Shown one piece after another: positions 33,942-45,664 of a DNA stretch of 64,000 bases. Source of the DNA: Dermanyssus gallinae (taxonomy: Eukaryota; Arthropoda; Arachnida; Mesostigmata; Dermanyssidae); assembly GCA_003439945.1 (NCBI GenBank), contig QVRM01007045.1, forward strand, positions 72,001-136,000, read 5' to 3'. Each line of letters begins with the position of its first letter. Positions within the stretch are counted from its first letter, which is position 1. The notes beneath the pieces were generated by a model, which worked only from the letters and a program-made list of their open reading frames with translations, made no database searches and was not told the origin of the DNA. Made by a program: the position numbers and the translations under genes.

Positions 33942-33967
33942 GTATATATATATATATATATATATAC

Positions 33968-34043
<76 letters not shown>
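33942..34043. repeat. (TA)n microsatellite
   Basis: A long TA array with CATA and AAATA interruptions. Another short TA run lies at 33858-33875. Confidence 0.95.
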
Positions 34044-34046
<3 letters not shown>

Positions 34047-34399
34047 CAGAGCAAGTAAGGGGTATATACGATATTCTTGTTTGCGTATATTGTACAATGA
34101 GCTATTATAAGAGCGCTCGTGAAAATCTTGAATTAATTTAATCACATTCATTCAGTTGCTTTAGTACTGTCGGTTACCATTACTTCATCGCAAGGTACGT
34201 GATTGAAGTGAATTGAAGTGATTGAAGCATTACTGAAATTGATTCCGGATGAATGGATTTCGCGCCGATTCAGCAACGAAATAAAACTAATAGCTTTCAA
34301 ACAGAGATTTTCCAACTTGATGTCAACCGCTTCAGAGCGCCTATTCCCTATGTGCTTACAGATTTTGCAACTTTAAGCAAATAAGAAGTTCTCTTTAAA

Positions 34400-34400
34400 C

Positions 34401-34459
<59 letters not shown>

Positions 34460-34496
34460 CATATATATACACATATATATATATATATATATATAC
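34400..34496. repeat. (TA)n / TACA interrupted array
   Basis: TA array regularly interrupted by CACATA or CATA. Confidence 0.93.
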
Positions 34497-34499
34497 AAG

Positions 34500-35180
34500 C
34501 TTTAGCCATGCTCTACTAATCATGACGAGCCAAAAAATAGATGTCTGATTCTATACGCTTCCCACGATTCCTGACGGGTTTGTTAACAACATCATCTGAA
34601 ACGCGGGGAGCACAAAGTGGAGCGCGTCAGCTCTTCGAATTTTCCCTTAAGAGGGCTTTTGCCGATCTCTCCGTTCTCTCTCTCTCTCTCTTCTCGCCCT
34701 CTCTGGGGTTTCCATTTTGCTTTCTCTCTCCGTGCATCTCCTTTTTGCTGCTCTCGGTCTGCCTCGACCTGTTGTCTGTCGTGGTCGTCATTATAGGTCG
34801 CGGCTGCTAAGCTGCCTTGGGATCTCCGTTGGGGTCGATTGCGTCGTCGACCAGCGCTCTCTGCTCTACGCTGCCATCTACGCTATTGGAAGTATTGGAA
34901 GCCGGTGGCCGGTTGTGGCCGGAAAACAGCGAACTTCCAGCGAAGGGCTACGGATCTGATGTCGCGGTGCTCGCTTACGACGCGGTAGAAGAGAGAAACG
35001 GGGGAAGAAAAGCAAGCGCACGAGGGACTGCTTATGACTCTTGACGGAGACACGGATTAGGCTCAATGCGTAAGTAGAGATAGCGCTAGACAAGGAGAGG
35101 GAGAGAATGACCGAGAAGTAAGGCTAGAATGAGGGCAAGACAAACACAAAGTTCACGCACTTTTGCGTAAAAAGCAGCAA
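34500..35180. other. no gene recognised; CT-rich and CpG-containing
   Basis: A CT run (34672-34700) and moderately GC-rich DNA to about 35060. Short overlapping frames on both strands show no domain. Confidence 0.4.
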
Positions 35181-35182
35181 TC

Positions 35183-35184
<2 letters not shown>

Positions 35185-35256
<72 letters not shown>
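35185..35256. repeat. (TA)n microsatellite
   Basis: A pure TA array followed by TTTTTTTAATGGAG. The same junction phrase follows the TA array at 44107-44173. Confidence 0.95.
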
Positions 35257-35259
<3 letters not shown>

Positions 35260-35481
35260 TTTAATGGAGATAGAGAGAAAATGCTATCATGTACTATTGC
35301 TGCGATTAGCTAATGAGAAGGATCCCAATTCCTATCGCCAGCGGATGAATGTTAATTCGCTGAGACCCATATCCGCTCAACGTGTCTCCTCCCTTCAGCT
35401 TCATTCTCTGATGATACAGATCTCTATAGAGCAGTTGTGCATGGACCATCTGAAGAAGTGACGAGTGTCACTCGAATCACT

Positions 35482-35528
35482 TGACCGCGATCACTCACGG
35501 GGGGGATCCCCGTGAGTGATCGCGGTCA
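35482..35528. repeat. perfect 21-bp-arm inverted repeat
   Basis: The arms TGACCGCGATCACTCACGGG plus G (35482-35502) and their exact complement (35508-35528) are separated by five bases, GGGAT. A strong hairpin is predicted in DNA or RNA. It lacks a T-run, and this is a eukaryotic context, so I do not call it a terminator. Confidence 0.9.
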
Positions 35529-36109
35529 CCGTTTGGCGCTCTTTGTTGCAAGACCTGCAAACCTATACTATTTAAAACCATCTGATTTTCTAGTACTGCT
35601 GGTGGCAATCTAGCCTTCCTAAAGATTCTTTTTCCTTCAGTATCTCCGTAGTCCTAGCTACTCGCAGGTTTCACACATGGGCTCCTCCTATGTCCACAAA
35701 GGTAGCCCGACTACGACCATCGTGGCCAACATGCTCAAGTCGACAACAGACTGGCACGCCGGGATCTAATACTTAGACGGGCTTATGCGCGAAAAATGTC
35801 GCCAGGAAGATCGCCGCAGATCGCGATTCAACACTAGGCCTCTAGTGTCGACTCCCGAGCAGGACCCACTCTCTGCTCGGGACATACTCGTAGACTAAGG
35901 AGAGGGTCGCAGCACGGGACTCCCTTCTTCTGGTCTCGATGTAATGGTTCACAATTCCGAACCAGAAGGGGGTGGGAGAGGTGGTTTTTAGTGGGTAGAA
36001 TGCGCGGATTGGATCGAGTATTATACTCTTCCCCGGCGTTTAGTCCCACACAACCCTTCATTAACATCGGAGGGTGTGCGTAAAGCATTTTCCACATCTA
36101 CAAAAAAAA

Positions 36110-37260
36110 AAAGGTTTCACACAGAAGTCGTGCCACATTAGTCCATTTGGCCTTGAGTTTTGCAATGGCTGTGGCTATAGCCTGTTCCAGTACCTGATGC
36201 ATTAGAAGAGTGTTATTCGAGTCATTATTCGCCTCTTCCTGGCAGTGAATACAGCTTATCAAACGAGCCAATTCTAATTCAGAAAAGAAAGCTCTGGAAG
36301 TTCCCTGTCAAAGTAAGGATCTGCGTATGAAAATGGTTCAGTTCTCCCCTCGGCCGCTCTTTCCATTATTTGATGTCTAAAACAAGGGATTGGGATGTGT
36401 GCCCCGGTGCATCAGAAGAACTAGAGACCCATTAGGCCTGCCATGCCTTCATTACTTTCTTTCTGTTTCCTTACCGCAGCCCGGGTTGTTGTCCTATAGG
36501 CTTTGCCTCTCCTCCACTTTTAGGTCCCATGTACGGACTTCTGCCTGTACTAGGGCAGCGTTTGTGCTAACTGTGCGATACGCTGGGACAATTCTGAGGG
36601 CCGCCACTTTCTAAACGTTTCTAACGATTCCTCTTGCCTGCTTTGTTTTCCAAGAGGCCGTGAGCCAGACTGGGTACTGGAATAACGCGACTGACAACGA
36701 CATTGGCATCATCAATCTGTGCATTCCTTTAGTCTGTTTTTCTTCTCATCTTACTACGGCGTTTGTAGCCCACGGGTTCCATCACGTGTTATGCAGCACG
36801 CGAGAATTCCACGATCCTCAGGAGTGTTGTAGGTGCTTGAGATGCTTACGCTATGGCGATAGATATCACGCCGCGGCATGTCTAGCAGTTTAGTCAATAG
36901 CTGAACTCGCAAGATGAGAGAAGATCCGGTGGTGTGGAAGAGCCACTAATGGAGACTGATGTACTTGTTTATAATTTAACCAATCTGGGTGTTAATAAAC
37001 CATAAAAATTTGCCTGGTTTTTACGTCTAGACTCTAGTGTTTTGCTAGCTTTCAGTTTCAGTTCTTTTACAGCTTTTGCCTGTACTGTGATGGTCACGCA
37101 ATCCGCTTACGTAATCACCTCTACCCCGTGTGGAAGGTCATCCTAACGAAGGACGTCATCGTATGCCAGGTTCCAAAGCAAGAGACCTAGGATGGAGCCC
37201 TGTAAAACTTCCGCTGTTTTCACTTCACCGTTGAAAACACTTCGGCTCTTCAGACGTCCC
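36110..37260 (-). pseudogene. decayed R1-clade LINE ORF2
   Basis: The minus strand from about 37215 reads LQGSILGLLLWNLAYDDVLR, the R1-clade RT motif B region ('PQGSILGP.LWNI.YD..L'). It continues with HGVEVIT and a degraded YADD box (ADC), then TVQAKAVKELKLKASKTLES. Near 36680 it reads SWKTKQARGIVRNV, then AALRIVPAYRTVSTNAALVQ, matching 'QR..LLR...AYRTVST.A...' just downstream of the RT. Stops and frameshifts are frequent. It has the opposite orientation to the R1 relic at 28.4-29.9 kb. It is inactive. Confidence 0.78.
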
Positions 37261-37447
37261 GATAAGATCTGGATTATATAATGAGAGACTTTTTATTCTT
37301 AATAACATGTCTATATTTTCCTGCAACGGCTTTAATTGCTGACCTGGTGAAATCTTGGGTGGAACACATTAAGTGATGGTAGCCATGTGCAATGTGCATT
37401 GCGCACACGTGCCAACTAGTACATACCGTTTTGTATATATATATATA

Positions 37448-37514
37448 TAGAAAATATTGTGATGATTTATTAATCATTTACAATACGTTTGCATACTCGG
37501 CAGTGCTCGCCTTA
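37448..37514 (-). repeat. dispersed repeat R-C, copy 1
   Basis: On the minus strand it runs from AAGGCGAGCACTGCCGAG through GCAAACGTATTGTAAATG to CACAATATTTTCTA. It is about 95% identical by eye to 52569-52634 (plus), and its first half forms the core of the palindrome at 58587-58818. A (TA)n array (37434-37449) touches one end, and a shorter TA run (37541-37551) lies just beyond the other. Confidence 0.85.
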
Positions 37515-37519
37515 ATAAA

Positions 37520-37666
37520 AATGGTGGTAAAAAAAAAGTATATATATATACAGATGTACCGATCATGCATTATAGATTGAAGGATTAACTAGTTTTAATG
37601 GTTTTGGAGACGAATACTATCCAGATCATCGAGCGTGCATTAAACATTTTTGTTCCTGGCCGTCGA

Positions 37667-37701
<35 letters not shown>

Positions 37702-37896
37702 GCATTTTTAGGAGTGTCTTGTTATCACGTCTCGCCGAGGCGGTGATGGCGACCAAGCCGGGTCATATGACGCCATACAACTATTTCTATCTATGAAACA
37801 AACACATCCGGTGCTGCATGTGTTGACTAGACGTTAGCGTGCATGCGTGTCGTCGTCAACCGTGGCTTTACGACGTATACTCACTGATATCCGGCC

Positions 37897-37928
<32 letters not shown>

Positions 37929-38740
37929 TTTTTTTACATAGACCACTTTTAGTCGCAAATCGTGGGCCATAATGAAAGAAAGCATTGCTTGATTACGTTC
38001 TTAGTTTATTTTCACAAATGCCATCATAAATAACATACATGAATGGCTGATTTCACCAGCTTCGATCACTCTGCGTGCATGCTTCGTGCATATATTTATT
38101 ATGTGCATTATCACAATGGCTATATAATATATAGACCGACGAAACGCTAACTGTATGTACGTGTTTGGTAAAGTGACTTTGCTTTGTAGGTGATGTGCAA
38201 GTGTTTCTTACTTATAGCCACGACAAACAAGTATATGTGTGAGCTAAGTTGCAACCAGATATAAATATATATACCTAAGTATATCTGCAGATCTAGCTGA
38301 CGCTGTTACCACGGCCTAATGAACATGTGTACTGGTGGCGTCGAGTACCATTCTTTGTAATCGTAATAACAATAATAATATGTATCATTAAGGGAATTGA
38401 CTTGTTCCTCGAAGATTTAGCTGTACGCACTCAACAGGTCACAGGAGATCGACGCGAGGCACGCCTTTCAAGACAGATCCTGTTTGGCTGTCTGTAGGAG
38501 GAACGCGGCTTTTACAATGGGCGCCATATGCTGAGCTGCAAACAATAAAGGTCATGCTGACGTTCACACCTTACAATTATCCTAACTAAACAAGAATAAT
38601 AAGAAAGAAGTTTGTATCAATAAATGCACCTGTAATGATCAGTAGTACGGGGCATTTTAAATCAGAATTCAACAAATAGCCACATCTGTTGTAAACCGTT
38701 TTTTGTTGTGTTTTATAAACGTATGGATATATTAGTCGCC
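37520..38740. other. no gene recognised; TA arrays
   Basis: It contains (TA)n arrays at about 37670-37696 and 37898-37920. The rest is AT-rich and without recognisable motif. Confidence 0.45.
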
Positions 38741-38747
38741 TGATTTG

Positions 38748-38868
38748 TATACCTATGACTACAGTCATTGTGGCAGCATGGTCGCTGACTCTCAGCGGTA
38801 TTGTTTATTATCTTTTTTAAAACGCAACGCTCAAAGAAAATTTTATCAACAACAGGGATCGAAGCGGC

Positions 38869-38873
<5 letters not shown>
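38748..38873 (-). repeat. tRNA-derived SINE-A copy, 5'-truncated
   Basis: The minus strand starts at GATCGCCGCTTCGATCCC (B box), continues through TCTTTGAGCG and ATAAACAATACCGCTGAGAG, and ends GTCAGCGACCATGCTGCCAC, then AATGACTG. The A-box half is missing. At that point a (TC)n(TA)n microsatellite (38872-38926) begins. Other copies lie at 46780-46890 (-), 47252-47470 (+), 58908-59060 (+) and 63236-63310 (+). Confidence 0.8.

Positions 38874-38926
<53 letters not shown>
38872..38926. repeat. compound (TC)n(TA)n microsatellite
   Basis: A TC run passing into TA, replacing the 5' half of the adjacent SINE-A copy. Confidence 0.93.
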
Positions 38927-39059
38927 CAATAGAACACTTTTTGCATGCCAGAAAACGATCGTCAAAACCTTTCCGGTCAAAATATGCTCTGATATATTTT
39001 ACTCTGGTAGGGTATCGCCGCATGCGGTCCACTCCGTGATAACATCTTCCCGTTCTGGA

Positions 39060-39115
39060 CTGAAGTGGTCCATCCAGGTTTAATCGGCGGATTCGAACCG
39101 GCCCAAAAAATCTTG
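39060..39115 (-). repeat. B-box-containing sequence, possible SINE relic
   Basis: On the minus strand CCGGTTCGAATCCGCC contains a perfect pol III B box (39089-39099). No clear A box lies 30-60 bases upstream, so it is not called a tRNA. Confidence 0.3.
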
Positions 39116-39119
39116 CGAA

Positions 39120-40255
39120 TTTCGTCTCAATGGTTCCAAACTGCTCTCCGAAATTGACTTACGTGTCAGTTTTTGCTCAATTCGTTTTTAGCTTCTGATG
39201 TAGTTACTCTGCTTTATTTTTTTTCATGCATAAATGCTGATGCAATATTTATGTACTGCACTAATTGAGCTAATACCCATCTTTTTTTGCTATTTTGCAT
39301 AGCCTTCAACCAGGAGTTAGTCGTCACGAATTTGTAGACTTCTAGCACAATTTTCTTATCCAAAACAATTTTTGACCGAACCAGAACATGGTGCATCCTC
39401 GGTGCCCAGTAACAACAACAACCGGGATTGACAACAGGCGACACCTCCGTAGATAGCAACTATACGGACTAGCATAGTAGCCCCCTCTCTCCTAGGCCGC
39501 CTCTGACAATATTAACTCACATTACTTCGCTACGGCTCATGCCTACAAGATGAGGATGGTTCTGGGTAGCACGAAGAACGCTTTGATGTCTGTACTAACG
39601 GCGATGATTGGCACTCAAAGTGATTGCGGCGGATGGTTCCAACTCAACGTTGCCAACAAAAACACATAAAAGGTTTAAGGACAAGAGCAACAATAACGAC
39701 GACGACGACGACGACGACAACAATAACAAGAACAGCCGCAACAATTGCAGCGACAACAACAGCAACAACAATACACGGATGTAGAAGTGCTAATTTGGAC
39801 TGATCATGCGTTTCCCTGCTGGCCGCTGGCCAGCAAACAACAGCCGAAGATCGAGTCGACAAATTCACTGTCCGGAAAGCACACACACACCGCCGAAGAA
39901 CAAATCGTGTAAAGATTTTGGCCGACATATCTACAGTTCTCTCTTTTCCATCTCCTCTTCACTTTACCGCTTTCTTTCTCTCTCCTCGTCCCCTAGCTTT
40001 ACCTTTCTCTATCTCTCTCTCTCACACAGACTGGCCGAGACTTTATTCTCCACTTGAGCAGTTTTTGCACACGCTCCCCCTCGCGATCCTGGCGTTTCGT
40101 TGTTAAACGTTGTTCTCGCACAACGAGCAACGCAATTTCCTGTGAGTGTATTCTCCGCCCCGCCGGCCTGCTTGCTTGTTTGCCTGCCGGGGGCCCTGTC
40201 GTTGTGTCGTAGTTGGTGATCGGTCGGTCGGGCGGTCGGTCAGCCGTTGCCACAG
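39120..40255. other. no gene recognised; simple repeats
   Basis: It includes a (CGA)n run (about 39695-39720) grading into CAA, and CT-rich DNA (39945-40025). An 81-codon minus frame (39214-39459) has no recognisable domain. Confidence 0.4.
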
Positions 40256-40261
40256 CAACTT

Positions 40262-40321
40262 GACGACGATACCCACAACAACTACAAGAGCAACAACAAC
40301 AACAACAACAACAGCAGCAGC

Positions 40322-40398
<77 letters not shown>

Positions 40399-40434
40399 AC
40401 AACAACAACAACAACAACAACAAACAACAACAAC

Positions 40435-40532
<98 letters not shown>
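40262..40532. repeat. near-pure (CAA)n array, about 270 bp
   Basis: The purest and longest CAA tract here, with only a few phase-shifting AAACAA interruptions. All three plus frames stay open (Q, N or T runs), and so do the minus frames (L, V or C runs). The long open frames are therefore meaningless. Confidence 0.95.
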
Positions 40533-41071
40533 TACGAGAGCGCAAGACAAGCAGGCAAGTTGTAAAAGTACTATGATAGTTCTGGAGCCGTGAAGTGCGA
40601 CAACATTAACTCTACCACAATTTCCACTAGAAGCTCCTACAGCTCGCAATAGATCGTCTAGTAATGAAATGCTGAGGTGAAATTTGATGCACGACGCCTA
40701 GCGGAAACCAAAGAAAGAAGGTAATCGAACAAGATACACCTGGTCACATGGCCAGTGAAATCGAAAGACATAGGGAAAGAAAGGCAGAGGGAACGAGAAA
40801 CGGAGACATTTGGGCCGAATGATCAGCCAGGAGGATCACCTGCAAAAAAAGTTAGCGACAAATCAACCGATTTGTCAGTCAGCATACAAAACTTGTCGTT
40901 GTTGCGGCCGCGAAGGCAGTGTCTCTTGTCGCGTTTTTTCTTCTCGTCATTGTCGCCGCCGCCAGGGCCGCCAAGAAGATGGGCGTCGTGTCTTACCTCT
41001 TCTTCCGCTGAATAATAATAATAATATTTTTTTTTTGGAACAAGGGTTTATTTTATTAATATGTACATGTA

Positions 41072-41073
41072 TC

Positions 41074-41133
<60 letters not shown>
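41072..41133. repeat. (AAT)n microsatellite
   Basis: A nearly pure AAT array followed by CAG repeats. Confidence 0.93.
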
Positions 41134-41279
41134 GTAATACCAGCAGCAGCAGCAACAACAACACATGCGATCGTCCATTACGCGTCAGGACGCTCTAGTC
41201 ACGTAGAGTTGTTTGAGACGAAGAGTCCGGCCAATAATACTGGCTTCGGCTGATCAAATTGCCAGAAGCAGCCACGACG

Positions 41280-41558
41280 GCGACGGTGAGGGTAATGATG
41301 ATGATGATGACGCCGACGACGACAACGACGATGACGACGACAGGCAACAACAACTCAACAACAGTACTAACAGCAACAACTAGAATACAACAAAAGAAAC
41401 ATAACAAGGCCAAACAGAGCAATACAACAACAACTAGAACAATATACCAACAAGAGCAATACAACAACAACAACAACAACAATATAACACCAAGAGCAAT
41501 ACAGCAACAAGAGTAACAACTAGAACAACGCAACAAGAGCAACAACAGTAAAAACAGC

Positions 41559-41591
<33 letters not shown>

Positions 41592-41640
41592 AACAACATC
41601 AACATCAACATCAACATCAACAACAACAACAACGGTCCTG
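41280..41640. repeat. degenerate (CAA)n and (GAC)n tract
   Basis: GATGAC/GACGAC units (41295-41345), then interrupted CAA/AGCAA repeats to about 41635, including five ACATCA units near 41595-41620. Confidence 0.85.
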
Positions 41641-41889
41641 ACGACGTCCAAGATGAAGTGGTGGACAGTCGAGGGCGGCCACCGAAAAGGCACACAGGGC
41701 GGCCCAGAAGGCGCAACAGCAGAACGAGGATGACGATCAAGCTAGACAGACCGAGATGGTGACGACGATGATGACGACGACGAAAAAACAAGAAAAAAAA
41801 GAAGTCGATTGTAAAAGCCAAGGTATACATATAGGTATGTAATCATTTTGCGAGGTTTCATCAGCTTCGAGCGGCGCAGGCGGCGGCAG

Positions 41890-41975
41890 CAGATTCAACA
41901 ACATCAACAACGACAACAACGACGACGACGCCAACAACGCCAACAACAACAACAACAACAACAAAAATGTTAAAT
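41890..41975. repeat. degenerate (CAA)n tract
   Basis: CAACAA/GACGAC units on the plus strand. Confidence 0.8.
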
Positions 41976-42131
41976 TGAGGAGAAAGTGCTGCCAAGTAGA
42001 GTCGGAATATAGATTTGGCAACATCGCACTTCGCCTCTGTCGCCAGCCGCTAATGCTGTCGTCGTGTGCCGCCTCCTGTCGATATTCAGGCAGGATGCGC
42101 ATGAATGTCTTTGCTACGACCGAGTCTTAAT

Positions 42132-42293
42132 GATATATATATAGATATATAGATATATATAGATATATATATATATATATATATGCGCAGATAAATATAC
42201 CGTCATTTGGTTAAGTCACTCCTCACATCCCCCTGAGGGTGTTAAGGCGGACCGCACAGGGCGGTATTTCTTAAAATGTTCGTATATATATAT

Positions 42294-42372
<79 letters not shown>

Positions 42373-42373
42373 G
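42132..42373. repeat. two (TA)n arrays flanking unique DNA
   Basis: An array at 42132-42184 with AGATAT interruptions and a longer one at 42282-42373, with about 95 bases of unique sequence between them. Confidence 0.93.
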
Positions 42374-42949
42374 TTTGTGCATTTGTGTAATAAACTATCC
42401 GTAGGTATAAAATGATGCCGGGACGGTGTACTGGAGATGTCGTGGGACCCTTATGTCATGAGTCATGGGTCCAATGCGACACGACGCATAATGGGTAGAT
42501 GCCAAGAACTTGTTTCTTGTGTGACAGTAATTACAAATAAAGGTACACTCATGTAAAAAATCAAAATGTTGTGAATATTAATCTTTATGCGCTATGAATA
42601 AATAAATGCCACGAATGGTTCGTGGTCTAACAAATGTGTTGATATATCGTTTTTCGACTAAACGATACATCTAACCTGCAACAAGGCTTACCCAGTGTTT
42701 TCTGCAGTCTGCAACGAAAATTCTACTGGTTCAATGTCAGGCACGTTGGGCTGGAGTGGATTAAGCCAACCCGGTAGTAAATGTGAAAATTCAACATTTG
42801 GATATCGGTCTGACTATTGTCGGTTTTATTCTCTTTAGTTAGGTCTTCTGGCTCAAACAATAGCGTCAGTAGCAACCACAGTCGATTTGGCAAAACCGGC
42901 CGTATTCACTGCCCATGACTGTAGTAAAACAGGCAGGTGTACGTTAACG

Positions 42950-42951
<2 letters not shown>

Positions 42952-43018
<67 letters not shown>
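42952..43018. repeat. (TA)n microsatellite
   Basis: TA array followed by GTGTGTG. Confidence 0.95.
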
Positions 43019-43019
43019 G

Positions 43020-44100
43020 TGTGTGTACAGAGAAGGAATAGATAAAGACACGGGAATTGACTCCAAGAATAAGGAAACACAAATACGAACGCTACACATC
43101 TAGAATCTATGCGTCAGCTATTTTCTATTCTTAGTTGTCAGCAAGCTGTCGCTGACTGCGGATAAGTTCTAGATGACATCGGGACCACAAAACAGTTAAG
43201 GCCCTTAAAGGTAGTAACTTATAGCTTACGTGCGTCTATAAAAATAAATTTAATAAACATAAAGCGGCGGCGACGCCTTGTATTTGAGGCAATTTTGAAT
43301 CCTGCTGAATAATAAATTTAAAAAAAGGTGCTGTAAGCACAGCGACTAAGAAAAGCTCAGCTAGAGAACAAACATTGCATCCAACGCGGGGGCCGTAATC
43401 AACTTTGGAAGTTTCAAAACGGATATCAAGCCATTTGACAGATGTCTCCTATTTGCTACCTACTGACATTGGTGATCCACTAGGATGAGGGTTGGCCTCC
43501 GATTGATTCTAACTACCCCTAGCTATTTAATAATAATAATTCAAAAAGCAATTCTTGTTTTATTATCATTTAGAAGAATATATATATATATATATATTTA
43601 ATGCTCAACGGATAATAATAATTATTATTAGTAATCTAATCATCATGATTAGTACTATATATGAGTTAATTTTTGGTATCACCACTACGACAACAAAAAC
43701 ACAATCGATAATGAGAAAACATTCCGCCATGACTAACCGGATGACAGATGATGATGATAACTTTACGACTCTAAGAAAACTGTACGATCGTAAAAAAGTG
43801 TAATGTAAGCATTCGTCACCACGGCGAAATCAGAGGAAATATCTTATTTAGCTCCATTTCCAACAAACGTTTGTGCATATATTACATATAGCGTAAGATT
43901 GGTTCTGTGCACATATATGTGCTCCATTTGAAGCCTTTAACCTGAAGTCGCCAACGCCATGGAGCTCTTATTTGCAGTCAGCTAAAGAATTAATGCCATA
44001 ATTATCAAATGTATTCGCTGCAACTAATTCGCTTAGACAAAATTGTGACATGAATTGATAATAAATGGACGTGTATAATACTTAATGCCGTTGCTCACAC
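43020..44100. other. no gene recognised
   Basis: AT-rich DNA with a short TA array (43579-43597) and (AAT) runs (43530-43540, 43610-43630). No motif supports a gene. Confidence 0.4.
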
Positions 44101-44103
44101 GGG

Positions 44104-44106
<3 letters not shown>

Positions 44107-44173
<67 letters not shown>
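44107..44173. repeat. (TA)n microsatellite at the 3' end of SINE-B
   Basis: A pure TA array directly adjoining the T-rich (A-rich on minus) tail of SINE-B. Confidence 0.95.
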
Positions 44174-44175
<2 letters not shown>

Positions 44176-44400
44176 TTTTTTAATGGAGGTGGATGGTAAT
44201 GCACCATCTCTTTTTATTGAGACATCTGTGCTCCCCGTTTTTTTTTCGATCTTGGTCGATTTTTAATCCACTCCGGCATTCACCTTGTTTAAATTGGGAA
44301 CCATGAAAACCAATTTAGGAGTGGCCGGTCTGGGTCTCGAACCCAAGCCTCCCGAATGCAAGGCAAAGGCTCTTGCCACTAAGCCATTTTGCTCGGTGAA
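44174..44400 (-). repeat. tRNA-derived SINE-B, apparently full length
   Basis: On the minus strand the tRNA-like head runs from about 44399 to 44322. The A box is TGGCTTAGTGGCAAGAGCC and the B box is GGTTCGAGACC, at tRNA spacing, with TTGGGTTCGAGACCCAGA forming a T-arm-like stem. A tRNA-unrelated body of about 145 bases follows, ending in CTCCATTAAAAAAATATATA. (TA)n arrays flank both ends (44107-44173 and 44400-44424). The structure fits a pol III-transcribed SINE that depends on a LINE RT for mobility. Confidence 0.8.
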
Positions 44401-44424
44401 TATATATATATATATATATATATA
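44400..44424. repeat. (TA)n microsatellite at the 5' end of SINE-B
   Basis: A pure TA array abutting the SINE-B head. Confidence 0.95.
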
Positions 44425-45660
44425 ATTATTCTAGTTTTTAAGACAATCATCTGAGAGTCATGAACCAGTGTTCCGTGATTTAACTCGAGTGAAAGCGCAC
44501 TTTTTTTGTCACTATAAAATGAATGTCTTTTTGTAATGTGAATTTTTGGGTTTTGAGTTTCAAATCAATATAATTGTATAGACAATGTCCTATATAACAA
44601 AACATATATAATTTCATTGTCTTTAACACGCGTCGGTTGTAAAATAATTCACCTATTTAGACATCATGTGGCTAAGTCATCCTAGTGCTTATGATATCCT
44701 AGTGAACTCATAATTTGTAGTGCGTGGCAGGTATTGTTATCGTCAGAAATGATCACATTAGATTATAGACCAAGTCGTTTTAGGTTCCTGCAAATACGAC
44801 ACTAGATATAGATTATCAGACATACTAGATAGAGTGTATTATCTCCAATATCTGACACCATATGATAACGCCATGCTTTTTTCTCGATTGCACCTAAGCT
44901 CGGCTTTTAGAGGGAGCTGCTAAACTGTTGCCAATGCAACTTTCAAACAAAATACTAAATAGAGAGCTACTGTAACCGATTTAATGTTGCTAGCCTATTC
45001 CAAAAGGCAGGAAAGGCATTTAAGAATGAACCTACTATTCAAAGTACTCTGTTCTCACTGCTAAGGGAACAAAAAATAAACTTTTTCTTCAAGACATTGA
45101 CTGCCAGTCGATGCACTCTCGCCACTTTTAATAGTGGTGTGTTATAAGCAAAACTCCAATAATGATTATTAAATCTCGCTGAAGTATGTAGATTGTTTTC
45201 AGCTGCCAAATGGGTGAGAACAAATGAGAATAGTGGATTGAGGACACATACTAGAGCAACCTTGCTGAACAATGCTGAGTTTGCTTAGATTCTTAATATA
45301 CGCAGTGAACGCCTAGTCTCTCTTATATATATATTATGCTACTTTAAATGACTAAATTATAGCCAAGAGCCAGCAGGCCTGCGAAGGGTACATTACGAAA
45401 TCTTCGTTCAGCAACGTTGCTCTAAATATGTACTCTCGATTCAAACAGTTTAGTTTCAACGTATTTGGTAGCCAAAATCACTCTACTTACTTCAGCCAGA
45501 TATAATAATCATTATTGCGGTATAATATGCAGAACGTCTTCACGTACGTAATTGATAATGCTGTTTTACTCATAAAATGTTTGTATACTTGTATGTCACA
45601 CATTTTATAAAGTTAAACTACTTTTCTTTTCAAAAACAAAGCACACAAACGGAGCAGCTA
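44425..45660. other. no gene recognised
   Basis: AT-rich DNA. The 77-codon minus frame at 45039-45272 has no clear family. Confidence 0.4.
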
Positions 45661-45664
45661 CATT

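Noticed and set aside
35482..35528. A rho-independent terminator
   Set aside because: The context is eukaryotic, there is no T-run, and no gene lies upstream.
39214..39459. 81-codon minus frame (RSKIVLDKKIVLEVYKF...) as a gene fragment
   Set aside because: Composition is protein-like, but I can match no family and no neighbouring exon is visible. Not enough support to call it.
40146..40649. Long open frames on both strands of the (CAA)n block (polyT, polyN, polyC, polyV, polyL)
   Set aside because: A pure CAA array has no stop codon in any frame on either strand; the frames have no non-repetitive domain.
44322..44399. A tRNA gene on the minus strand
   Set aside because: A and B boxes are good, but the acceptor stem does not pair and an A-rich-tailed body follows, so it fits a SINE head better.
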